NCBI RefSeq assembly: GCF_002356335.1
Contig: NZ_AP018165.1
Span: 806,001 to 870,000, forward strand
DNA from: [Mycobacterium] stephanolepidis
Lineage (GTDB): Bacteria > Actinomycetota > Actinomycetes > Mycobacteriales > Mycobacteriaceae
Length of the DNA stretch: 64,000 bases
Direction of reading: 5' to 3'
Numbering within the stretch: position 1 is the stretch's first letter; the number at the start of each line of letters is the position of its first letter. This document shows, one piece after another, positions 1 through 8,957 of this stretch. The translations under genes were made by a program, and so were the position numbers. The notes under the pieces are model-generated. The model was given only the letters and a program-made list of their open reading frames with translations. It did not search any database and was not told where the DNA came from.

Positions 1-132
1 GCGGATAGTCCCAGAATGGGCGACCACCATCATCGGGCACTGTCCGAATTTATCAAGTCTTTGGCGGATGAAGTCATTCAATGCTGGATGTGCGATCAAT
101 ACGTTCAGGCCATGGCAAGGACGTCTGATCAC

Positions 133-954
133 ATGTTCGGGCAGGTGGCGGTCATCACCGGCGGCGCCAATGGCATTGGTGCCGAGGTGGCGCGGCAGCT
201 ATCGCGGCGGGGAGCTTCGGTGGCGGTGCTGGATCGGGACGCAGCCCGGGCGGATGCACTGGCTGCTGAGTTGGGGGACGGGGTGGCCGGGTTCGCCGCC
301 GATGTCACCGATCCCGAATCGATCGCCACGGCAATGGACGCTGTTGTCCAACGATTCGGTGGAATCGACATCGTGCTCGCGAACGCGGGCATTGCCGGGC
401 CCATCGCGACGGTCGCGAGCGTTCGGCCGCAGGAGTGGCAGCAGGTGATCGATGTGAACCTGGTCGGTGTGTTCCACACCGCACGGATCGCTATTCCGCA
501 CGTTCGGGCGCGACGCGGATACGTGATGGTGGTGGCCTCCGCGGCGGCCGGGCTCCCGGGTCCGACCTTCAGTGCCTACATGGCCGCTAAGTGGGGTGTC
601 GAGGCGCTGGCGCGCGCATTGCGAATCGAGCTGTCCGATAGTGGAGTCGGTGTCGGTATCGCGTATTTCGGGCTGATCGACACCGAGTTGGGGAATTCGA
701 TAGCGGGTAACCACGGTCTTGGGGCCATCATGTCCACCCTCCCGGATTTTGTTGGGAAGGCTGCTCCCGTCAGCACCGCCGGCACGGCCATTGTCGAGGG
801 CATCGCACGGCGCAGCCGTCGGGTGTACGCACCTCGCTGGGTGCCGCTGCTGCTGGACCTGAGGACGGCCGTCTATCACCTAGACGGACTTCTCGGCCGA
901 AATAGACGACTACGGAAGGCGATTCGCGAAGCGGATGCGGGGGTAGCGGCATGA
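133..954 (+). CDS. Short-chain dehydrogenase/reductase (SDR)
   Basis: A cytosolic NAD(P)-dependent alcohol/ketone oxidoreductase of the classical SDR family, 273 aa. From this start the cofactor loop TGGANGIG is at residues 9-16, the ANAG structural motif near 84-87, the catalytic Ser near 136 and the Tyr-x3-Lys pair at Y149/K153. ATG 133 was chosen because AAGGA lies 11 nt upstream and the Rossmann fold begins at once; in-frame ATGs at 112 and 16 are alternatives and would add 7 or 39 residues. The stop overlaps the next gene by ATGA, so the two are translationally coupled. Order SDR, BVMO, esterase resembles the M. tuberculosis mymA-lipR-sadH set. Substrate unknown. Confidence 0.88.
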   Translation: MFGQVAVITGGANGIGAEVARQLSRRGASVAVLDRDAARADALAAELGDGVAGFAADVTDPESIATAMDAVVQRFGGIDIVLANAGIAGPIATVASVRPQEWQQVIDVNLVGVFHTARIAIPHVRARRGYVMVVASAAAGLPGPTFSAYMAAKWGVEALARALRIELSDSGVGVGIAYFGLIDTELGNSIAGNHGLGAIMSTLPDFVGKAAPVSTAGTAIVEGIARRSRRVYAPRWVPLLLDLRTAVYHLDGLLGRNRRLRKAIREADAGVAA

Positions 955-2429
955 TGCGCCGGTCACCCTCTGTCGCGATCGTCGGAGCCGGCATGTCCGG
1001 TCTGTGTATGGCGGCAATGCTGCACCAGGCGGGCATTACCGATGTCACCATTCTAGAGAAGGCGGATGAGGTCGGCGGCACCTGGCGAGACAACACCTAC
1101 CCCGGCCTGAGCTGTGATATCCCTTCTCGTTTTTACCAATTCACCTTTGCGCCGAAGCCGGACTGGTCCAGGTTCTTCTCGCCAGGGGGCGAAATCGGTG
1201 AGTACTTCCGGCGCTTCGCCACCGAGTTCGACATTCGCCGACGCATTCGGTTCGGCACCACGGTCACCGAGGCCCGCTTCGAGGACGGCCGGTGGCGGGT
1301 GCGGACCGATCAAGGCGATGTCCTGGTCGTCGACTTCTTGATCTCGGCCACCGGTATCTTGCGGGAACCGCGATATCCGACCATCAACGGACTCGCCGAT
1401 TTCCACGGGCCGGTGATGCATTCGGCGCGCTGGGACCACTCCTTCGACCCCAAGGGAAAGCGCGTCGCGGTAATCGGTACCGGATCGACGGGGGTTCAGA
1501 TCGTCTGCGGCCTCGAACCGGTTGTGGGCGAGCTGAAACTGTTTCAGCGCAGCGCCCAATGGGTGGTGCCGGTCCCCAATCCGTCCTATACGAAGTTGGC
1601 GGACATGGTGCGGGCCAAGGTGCCCATCCTCAGTGCGGCGGCGTACCACGGATACCGCAGTGTGTTCGAATTCCTTGCCGCGGCGTTGGTTCGTCCCGGC
1701 TGGCAACGCCGCCTGATCTCGGCACTGTGCAGGGCCAACCTGCGGACCGTGGCGGATCCGGACTTGCGGCGCAGGCTCACCCCGGACTACCAGCCGATGT
1801 GTCGCAGGCTGGTGATATCCGCGGGCTTCTATCGCGCGATGCAGCGTCCCCATGTCGCACTGGTGGACACGGCGATCGATCACGTCGAAGAACAGGGGAT
1901 AGTGACTGCCGAGGGTCGGCTACACAAGGTGGATGCCATGGTGCTGGCCACCGGATTCGATGCACATGCTTTCATGCGCCCGATGAATCTTTTTGGGCAA
2001 GAGGGTATTACGATCGACGAGCTGTGGTCCGACGGGCCCGTGGCGCATCTGGGGGTGGGCCTGCCGGGGTTCCCCAATTTCTTCATGCTGATGGGTCCGC
2101 ATAGCCCGGTGGGCAACTATTCACTCACCGCGATCGCCGAGCACCAGTGCGAGCACATTCTGCGCTGGGTCCGCCGCTGGCAGGACAACCAGATCGACGC
2201 GGTGGCACCCTCCGCCGCTGCGACAGCGGCTTTCAATTCCGAGATGCGGGCCGCCATGCCGGGCACGGTCTGGGCCACGGGCTGCACCAGCTGGTATCTC
2301 GGTAAGGACGGCGTACCCGAACTGTGGCCATGGACGCCCGATGCGTATCGCCATCGACTGGCCGCCGAACCGAACCTATCCGACTACGACCTGGTGATGG
2401 GGGATGTCAGAACCTACTCGACGACCTGA
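951..2429 (+). CDS. Flavin-containing monooxygenase, Baeyer-Villiger type (MymA-like)
   Basis: FAD/NADPH-dependent monooxygenase of 492 aa, expected to insert oxygen next to a ketone or oxidise a soft heteroatom. The FAD Rossmann motif GAGMSG is at residues 12-17, the GGTWRDNTYPG segment near 42-52, the Baeyer-Villiger fingerprint F-x-G-x3-H-x3-W at 151-161 and the NADPH motif GTGSTG at 176-181. It starts inside the stop of the SDR and its own end overlaps the esterase by 26 nt. A BVMO followed by an esterase suggests ketone to ester to acid plus alcohol. It is closely similar in motif wording to the monooxygenase half of the fusion at 54811-57210, for example the shared GPHSPVGNY near the C-terminus. 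Confidence 0.9.
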   Translation: MMRRSPSVAIVGAGMSGLCMAAMLHQAGITDVTILEKADEVGGTWRDNTYPGLSCDIPSRFYQFTFAPKPDWSRFFSPGGEIGEYFRRFATEFDIRRRIRFGTTVTEARFEDGRWRVRTDQGDVLVVDFLISATGILREPRYPTINGLADFHGPVMHSARWDHSFDPKGKRVAVIGTGSTGVQIVCGLEPVVGELKLFQRSAQWVVPVPNPSYTKLADMVRAKVPILSAAAYHGYRSVFEFLAAALVRPGWQRRLISALCRANLRTVADPDLRRRLTPDYQPMCRRLVISAGFYRAMQRPHVALVDTAIDHVEEQGIVTAEGRLHKVDAMVLATGFDAHAFMRPMNLFGQEGITIDELWSDGPVAHLGVGLPGFPNFFMLMGPHSPVGNYSLTAIAEHQCEHILRWVRRWQDNQIDAVAPSAAATAAFNSEMRAAMPGTVWATGCTSWYLGKDGVPELWPWTPDAYRHRLAAEPNLSDYDLVMGDVRTYSTT

Positions 2430-3333
2430 CATTCGTACCCGCCTCCTGGCGTGGTTGCTCTACGTTCTCCTGTGGCCGGTCACTACCGTGCTCCCCGCCA
2501 ACCGGCTGGCAATCCTGGTGGCCCGTGGGGCAATCCATATCGCGTGTCTGGCCAGCATTCCCGTGCGTGGCACCGCTGTTCGGCGACAAGACGGGCCGGT
2601 TCGTGGTGAGTGGGTCACGGCGCCCGCCGCGGAGTACGGCGCTGGGGTCATCCTGCTGTGCCACGGGAGCGGTTACGCGATCTGCTCTCCCCGGACTCAC
2701 CGCGGGTTCGCGTCATACCTGTCGCAGTACTCGGGGCTGCCGGTTTTCACCGTGCAATACCGCAGAGCACCCGAATCTGTTTTCCCCGCGGCAGAAGACG
2801 ACGTTTTTGCCGCGTACCGATGGCTCCTTTCTCAGGGCTACCGGCCCGACCAGATCACGGTCGCAGGCGACTCTGCGGGAGGGCACCTGGCGATAACACT
2901 GTCCGCTCGTGCGATGGCCGAGGGGGTGTCGCCACCGGCGTCGCTCGCGTTGTTCGGCCCGCTGATCGATCCTTCGTTCGCCGCGTCCTTCACGGATACC
3001 CGGATCACGGGAAACCCGTTCAACCCCCGCGGTGCGCGTCGAATCCTCGCGTTGTACGTGGCAGATCACGATATCGCCGACGCCAGGTTGTCAGTGCTCA
3101 ACGGCGACCTGGGAAATCTGCCTCCGGTGCAGTTGCACTACGGCAGCCTGGAGGTCATGCGTGCCGATGGCGAGCAGTTCGCGCGGCAGGTGCGTGGTTC
3201 CGGGGGAAGCTGTACGGCGTACGAATGGCCGGGGTTTGTCCACGGTTACTGGATCGTCCCTGGACTCCTGCCGGAGGCTCGTCGCAGCGTCGAGATCGCG
3301 GCACGATTCCTGGAGAGCTCGGTGGTCGCGTAA
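2404..3333 (+). CDS. Alpha/beta hydrolase, hormone-sensitive lipase-type esterase (LipR-like)
   Basis: Esterase of the Abhydrolase_3 / HSL group, 309 aa. The nucleophile elbow GDSAGG has the catalytic Ser at about residue 157, with the His in the C-terminal GFVHGYW segment and the acid in EVMRADGEQ. The oxyanion motif reads HGSG (87-90) instead of the usual HGGG, a substitution in a normally conserved position. A hydrophobic stretch at about residues 13-50 suggests membrane association. It overlaps the preceding BVMO by 26 nt and is probably co-translated. The likely role is hydrolysis of the ester or lactone made by the monooxygenase; the true substrate cannot be read from the sequence. Confidence 0.85.
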   Translation: MSEPTRRPDIRTRLLAWLLYVLLWPVTTVLPANRLAILVARGAIHIACLASIPVRGTAVRRQDGPVRGEWVTAPAAEYGAGVILLCHGSGYAICSPRTHRGFASYLSQYSGLPVFTVQYRRAPESVFPAAEDDVFAAYRWLLSQGYRPDQITVAGDSAGGHLAITLSARAMAEGVSPPASLALFGPLIDPSFAASFTDTRITGNPFNPRGARRILALYVADHDIADARLSVLNGDLGNLPPVQLHYGSLEVMRADGEQFARQVRGSGGSCTAYEWPGFVHGYWIVPGLLPEARRSVEIAARFLESSVVA

Positions 3334-3399
3334 CCCCTCACAGGAAACTCACAGTGGCGACCCAGTTGCGTCAGAGCGGGGGGCACCATTGTCACTCCT

Positions 3400-4623
3400 G
3401 TGACCAGTGTGATGCAGCCGATCGACACCGCGACGGCACCGACCGCAGTACTCGCGTCGACCCTCGACATCGTGATCCCCGTCTACAACGAGGAGAACGA
3501 CCTGGAGCGGTGCGTGCGCAGACTGCACGCGTTCCTTGCCAACGAGGTTCCGTACACGGCCCGCATCACCATTGCCGACAACGCCAGTACCGATGGCACT
3601 CTGCAGATCGCGCACCGGCTTGCTGCCGAGCTCGACCATGTCGACGTGCTGCATCTGGAGGAGAAGGGGCGGGGGCGGGCGCTGGCCGCTGCGTGGCTGT
3701 CCTCGGACGCGGAGGTTGTGGCGTACTGCGATGTGGATTTGTCCACCGACCTCAACGCACTGATGCCGCTCGTCGCACCCCTGATCTCGGGGCACTCGGA
3801 TGTCGCCTACGGTTCTCGGCTCAACCGCAACTCGCGAGTGGTCCGTGGGCCCAAGCGCGAATTCATCTCACGCACCTACAACCTGATTCTGCATGCCTCG
3901 CTGCAGGTCCGGTTCTCCGACGCGCAATGCGGATTCAAGGCGATCCGTACCGACGTGGCGCGTCAGCTCCTCCCGTTGGTCGAAGACAAGGAATGGTTCT
4001 TCGACACCGAACTGCTGGTGTTGGCCGAGCGGGTTGGGCTGCGTATCCACGAGGTACCGGTCGACTGGGTGGATGACCCGGACAGTCGCGTCGACATCGT
4101 CGACACCGTTCGCAAGGACCTGCTCGGCATCTGGCGGCTGGGCCGCGCACTCATGCTCGGTACCCTGCCATTGGACGAGCTGCGTCACAGCCTCGGCCGT
4201 GAGCCGCTCGTCGAGGGTGTGCCTGCCGGCATGGTCGGCCAATTGGTCCGGTTCGGAATCATCGGTGTGGCAAGCACATTGGCCTATGCCCTGTTATTCC
4301 TGGTCCTGCACGGGGCGGTGGGGGATCAGGCCGCCAACTTCCTGGCGTTGCTCATCACCGCGGTGCTCAACACGTCTGCCAACAGGTTTTTCACCTTCGG
4401 CGTGCGGGGTCGGCGTGACGTGGCCAAGCATCAGTTCCAGGGACTTGTCATCTTCGGCATCGGATTGGCCCTCACCAGCGGTTCTCTGGTGGCCATGCAC
4501 CACCTGGTCCCGGACGCCTCCAAGCATCTGTTGCTGATCGTGCTGACCGTGGCCAACCTCGTTGCCACCCTCGTTCGGTTCGTCGGATTGCGGTGGGTGT
4601 TCCGAAGCGCGAGCACTCGCTAG
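3400..4623 (+). CDS. GT2 glycosyltransferase fused to GtrA membrane domain
   Basis: A 407-aa fusion. The N-terminal GT-A domain (residues about 22-245) has the IVIPVYNEE opening, DNASTDGT and the DVDLSTD metal/nucleotide segment of dolichyl-phosphate sugar synthases. The C-terminal third (about 275-400) is a GtrA domain with four predicted transmembrane segments. The family makes polyprenyl-phosphate-linked sugars on the inner face and helps flip them. The downstream gene is a GT39-type membrane transferase that uses such donors, and the two reading frames touch, so they probably form one two-step glycosylation unit. Sugar and acceptor are unknown. GTG at 3400 is used; ATG at 3412 is possible. 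Confidence 0.88.
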   Translation: MTSVMQPIDTATAPTAVLASTLDIVIPVYNEENDLERCVRRLHAFLANEVPYTARITIADNASTDGTLQIAHRLAAELDHVDVLHLEEKGRGRALAAAWLSSDAEVVAYCDVDLSTDLNALMPLVAPLISGHSDVAYGSRLNRNSRVVRGPKREFISRTYNLILHASLQVRFSDAQCGFKAIRTDVARQLLPLVEDKEWFFDTELLVLAERVGLRIHEVPVDWVDDPDSRVDIVDTVRKDLLGIWRLGRALMLGTLPLDELRHSLGREPLVEGVPAGMVGQLVRFGIIGVASTLAYALLFLVLHGAVGDQAANFLALLITAVLNTSANRFFTFGVRGRRDVAKHQFQGLVIFGIGLALTSGSLVAMHHLVPDASKHLLLIVLTVANLVATLVRFVGLRWVFRSASTR

Positions 4624-6491
4624 TGCGGGAACAGTCCCGGGAGCGGATCAGCGTTGCTTTCCTGTTGGTCGGCACCGCGGCAGCGTATCTGGTCAACCTC
4701 GGCTCCAACGGCTGGGCCAATTCCTTTTATTCTGCTGCGGTGCAGGCGGGTTCGGTCTCGTGGAAGGCCGCGTTCTTCGGATCCTCGGATGCCGCCAACT
4801 CGATCACTGTTGACAAACCGCCGGCTTCGCTTTGGCTCATGGAACTTTCCGCGCGCATCTTCGGGCTCAGTAGTTGGAGCATTCTGGTGCCCCAAGTGCT
4901 TTTGGGTGTGGCCTCAGTCGGGCTGCTGTATGTGACCGTTCGCCGGTACTTCGGCCATGGGCCGGGTCTGCTGGCCGGCCTGGTGCTCGCGGTGACACCG
5001 GTGGCGGTGCTGATGTTCCGATTCAACAACCCGGACCCGCTGTTGGTCCTGCTGATGATCGCCGCGGTATGGACGATGCTGCGCGCTATCGAGGACGGCC
5101 GCACCCGCTGGCTGCTCCTCGTCGGCGCGCTGGTCGGATTCGGCTTTCTGACCAAGCAGCTGCAGGTGCTGCTCGTCATCCCGCCCATCGCGCTGACCTA
5201 TCTGATCGCCGCGCCGGTAGGTATCGGGAAGAGGCTGGCGCAGCTCGCCGGATCTGCTGCCGCGGCGGCGGTTTCGGCAGGTTGGTGGATAGTCACAGTG
5301 GAGCTGTGGCCTCCGGGCTCACGCCCGTGGATCGGCGGATCGCCAGACAACTCGATTCTGGAGCTCACCCTCGGCTACAACGGGTTGGGTCGACTCAACG
5401 GCAACGAGAAGGGTAGCGCGTCCGGTCCGCGCGACGAGATGTATGGATTCGGTGGCCATTTCGGGAGTGAACCGGGGTTCGGCAGGTTGTTCCAACCGGC
5501 GCTCGGCGGGCAGATCGCCTGGCTGCTGCCGAGTGCGGTGGTCCTGGCGGTGCTGGGATTGGTCTTGCTGCGCAAGGAATCCCGAACGGACATGCGTCGT
5601 GCGGTGCTGATTGTTTTCGGGCTGTGGGTGCTCACCACCGGCACCGTCTTCAGCTACATGCAAGGGATCTTTCACCCCTACTACTCGGTGGCGCTGTCGC
5701 CCGCAGTCGCCGCACTTGTGGGAGCGGGTGCGTCCATCGCCTGGCGAGAGCGTGAACGGTCTTGGGTGCGTTGGTTTTTGGCGGCCACATTGTTGCTCAC
5801 GGTGGTGATGGCCTGGGTCTTGCTGGGGCGTTCCCCGGAATTTGTGCCCTGGCTGCGCTGGGTGATTCTGGTCCTGGGGCTCGGCGCTGTCATCGGCATC
5901 GTCTTGCGCAGGTATCCCAAGGCTGCCGCCGCCGCCGCGCTCATCGTGGCGTTGGCCGGTCCGGTCGCATACTCGGTCCAGACCATCGCGACTCCACATA
6001 GTGGAGCGCTTCCCTCGGCCGGGCCCGAGGTCAAGGGCGGCGGGTTCCCGGACTTCCCGGATATGCCGGAGCGAGAGCATCGTTCGGAATTCGAAGCCGG
6101 TTCACAACGTGGCGGCGGTTTGCTCGATGGTAGTGATCCTGGCCCCGATATCGTTGCCGCGCTGGAAGCCAACGCGGATCGTTACACCTGGGTGGCCGCC
6201 GCCGTCGGCTCTAACAAGGCGTCTGGGTATCAGCTGGCCACCGGTCGGCCGGTGATGCCCATCGGTGGATTCAATGGGACCGACCCATCACCGACACTGG
6301 CGCAGTTTCAGCAATACGTGGCCGACGGGCAGATCCATTACTTCATCGATGGGGAGGGCGGTGGCCATGGTGGCGAGGGATTCAGTCCCCCGGGCAGTGA
6401 GACCTCGAAAGCCATCCAGGAATGGGTGCAGCGCACGTTCGTCAAACAGACCATCGACGACGTCGACGTCTACAACCTCACGGTGCACTAG
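4623..6491 (+). CDS. GT39-family (ArnT/PMT-like) integral membrane glycosyltransferase
   Basis: Polytopic membrane protein of about 622 aa with ten or more hydrophobic segments, the acidic loop and VDKPPASLW motif of the ArnT/YkcB group, and a soluble extracytoplasmic C-terminal domain (roughly the last 170 residues). These enzymes transfer a sugar from a polyprenyl-phosphate donor to an acceptor outside the membrane. The Gly-rich patch GEGGGHGGEG near the C-terminus is unusual. GTG 4623 overlaps the upstream TAG by one base (TAGTG); GTG 4593 would add ten residues. No good ribosome site precedes either, consistent with translational coupling to the GT2-GtrA gene. Confidence 0.85.
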   Translation: MREQSRERISVAFLLVGTAAAYLVNLGSNGWANSFYSAAVQAGSVSWKAAFFGSSDAANSITVDKPPASLWLMELSARIFGLSSWSILVPQVLLGVASVGLLYVTVRRYFGHGPGLLAGLVLAVTPVAVLMFRFNNPDPLLVLLMIAAVWTMLRAIEDGRTRWLLLVGALVGFGFLTKQLQVLLVIPPIALTYLIAAPVGIGKRLAQLAGSAAAAAVSAGWWIVTVELWPPGSRPWIGGSPDNSILELTLGYNGLGRLNGNEKGSASGPRDEMYGFGGHFGSEPGFGRLFQPALGGQIAWLLPSAVVLAVLGLVLLRKESRTDMRRAVLIVFGLWVLTTGTVFSYMQGIFHPYYSVALSPAVAALVGAGASIAWRERERSWVRWFLAATLLLTVVMAWVLLGRSPEFVPWLRWVILVLGLGAVIGIVLRRYPKAAAAAALIVALAGPVAYSVQTIATPHSGALPSAGPEVKGGGFPDFPDMPEREHRSEFEAGSQRGGGLLDGSDPGPDIVAALEANADRYTWVAAAVGSNKASGYQLATGRPVMPIGGFNGTDPSPTLAQFQQYVADGQIHYFIDGEGGGHGGEGFSPPGSETSKAIQEWVQRTFVKQTIDDVDVYNLTVH

Positions 6492-6500
6492 CACCCGGTC

Positions 6501-6553
6501 GAGTGGGAACCTGACGCGGCTTTGTGGTGATTTTCCACGTCAGGTTCCCACTC
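6501..6553. terminator. 16-bp perfect inverted repeat between convergent genes
   Basis: The arms 6501-6516 and 6538-6553 are exact reverse complements (CGTCAGGTTCCCACTC on the right), separated by 21 nt. The element lies just after the GT39 stop and just before the end of serC, so it can terminate both transcripts. There is no U-tract, which is usual for mycobacterial hairpins. A protein-binding operator is less likely at the ends of two genes. Confidence 0.7.
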
Positions 6554-6571
6554 CGGGCATAAGGCTGTGAA

Positions 6572-7777
<1,206 letters not shown>

Positions 7778-7901
7778 CTAGATTGGGCCTTCCCGCCCTG
7801 TTTACACTCGCCCAGAGCTTGTAGACTTCCAAGTAGCCCCAGAACGTAAAAGTTTGCAGGTCCGTTACCGCGTCTTTGGACGAATCAAAGGAGATAAAGC
7901 C

Positions 7902-8957
7902 ATGTCGCTCCGCGAGAAGCTCCGCGCGAAGAAGGAAGTCCGTGCCGACGCGAGCTACGTCCAGGTGCTCGAGACCCTGTCGCACGGCTCCACGAACCGG
8001 AACTTCGATCCCTTCATCGATATCGACTGGGATAACCCGGAGTATGCCGTCGTCCCCAATGACCCGCGCTGGGTGCTTCCGCACCGGACCGACCCTTTCG
8101 GCCGCCACCCCTGGTACCAGGCGCAGCCGCTGGAGAAGCAGATCGAGATCGGCATGTGGCGTCAGGCCAACGTCGCCAAGGTGGGTCTGCACTTCGAGAG
8201 CATCCTGATCCGCGGTCTGATCCAGTACGCGTTCAGCGTGCCCAACGGCTCACCGGAGTTCCGGTACCTCAATCACGAGTCCATCGAAGAGTGCAACCAC
8301 ACCCTGATGTTCCAGGAGATGGTCAACCGCCTCGGTGTCGACGTGCCCGGCATGCCGCGCCTGCTGCGCTGGCTGTCCCCGTTTGTTCCGCTGGCCTCCA
8401 CGCCGTTCCCGGAGATGTTCTTCGTGGGCGTGCTCGCCGGTGAGGAGCCCATCGATCACACACAGAAGAACGTGCTGCGCGAGGGTGACAATCTGCACCC
8501 GATCATGAAGCGCGTCATGGAGATCCATGTGGCCGAGGAAGCCCGGCACATCTCCTTCGCGCACGAGTACCTGCGTAAGCGTGTACCGGCCATGCACTGG
8601 TTCAACCGATTTGTGTTGTCGATCGCCACCCCGATCACGATGCGGGTGTTGATGGGCGCCATCATGACGCCGCCGCGCAGCTTCGCCAAGAAGTTCGACA
8701 TCCCGCAGGACGTGATGAAGGAGATCTTCTGGAAGAGCCCGGCATCGCGGCAGACGATGAGCGAGGTCTTCTCCGACGTGCGGATGCTGGTCCGGGAAAC
8801 CGGGATGATGAACCCCGTGGCCAAGCTGGTGTGGCGGGTGCTGCACATCGATGGCCGCGCAGCCCGTTACCGCAGCGAGCCGCAGCGCGGCCCGCTGGTG
8901 AACTACTCGGCTCCCGAAGCCGCAGTGGCTGATTCACACAGCGCTGTTCCCGCCTGA
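7902..8957 (+). CDS. AurF-like diiron oxygenase
   Basis: A 351-aa protein of the p-aminobenzoate N-oxygenase (AurF) / ferritin-like diiron fold, orthologous by context to M. tuberculosis Rv0885. Metal ligands can be picked out in the helical bundle: Glu in GLHFESIL, the E-x2-H pair in EECNHT, and the EEARH motif in HVAEEARHISF. ATG 7902 has a strong AAAGGAGA ribosome site at 7887-7895. Its stop overlaps the start of fprB by one base, so the oxygenase and a complete ferredoxin/NADPH reductase are made together; FprB is the obvious candidate electron donor. The substrate is unknown. Confidence 0.87.
   Translation: MSLREKLRAKKEVRADASYVQVLETLSHGSTNRNFDPFIDIDWDNPEYAVVPNDPRWVLPHRTDPFGRHPWYQAQPLEKQIEIGMWRQANVAKVGLHFESILIRGLIQYAFSVPNGSPEFRYLNHESIEECNHTLMFQEMVNRLGVDVPGMPRLLRWLSPFVPLASTPFPEMFFVGVLAGEEPIDHTQKNVLREGDNLHPIMKRVMEIHVAEEARHISFAHEYLRKRVPAMHWFNRFVLSIATPITMRVLMGAIMTPPRSFAKKFDIPQDVMKEIFWKSPASRQTMSEVFSDVRMLVRETGMMNPVAKLVWRVLHIDGRAARYRSEPQRGPLVNYSAPEAAVADSHSAVPA

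Noticed and set aside
2610..4076. Plus-strand open frame of 488 codons spanning the esterase and GT2 genes
   Set aside because: Out of frame with two genuine genes, Arg-rich low-complexity translation.
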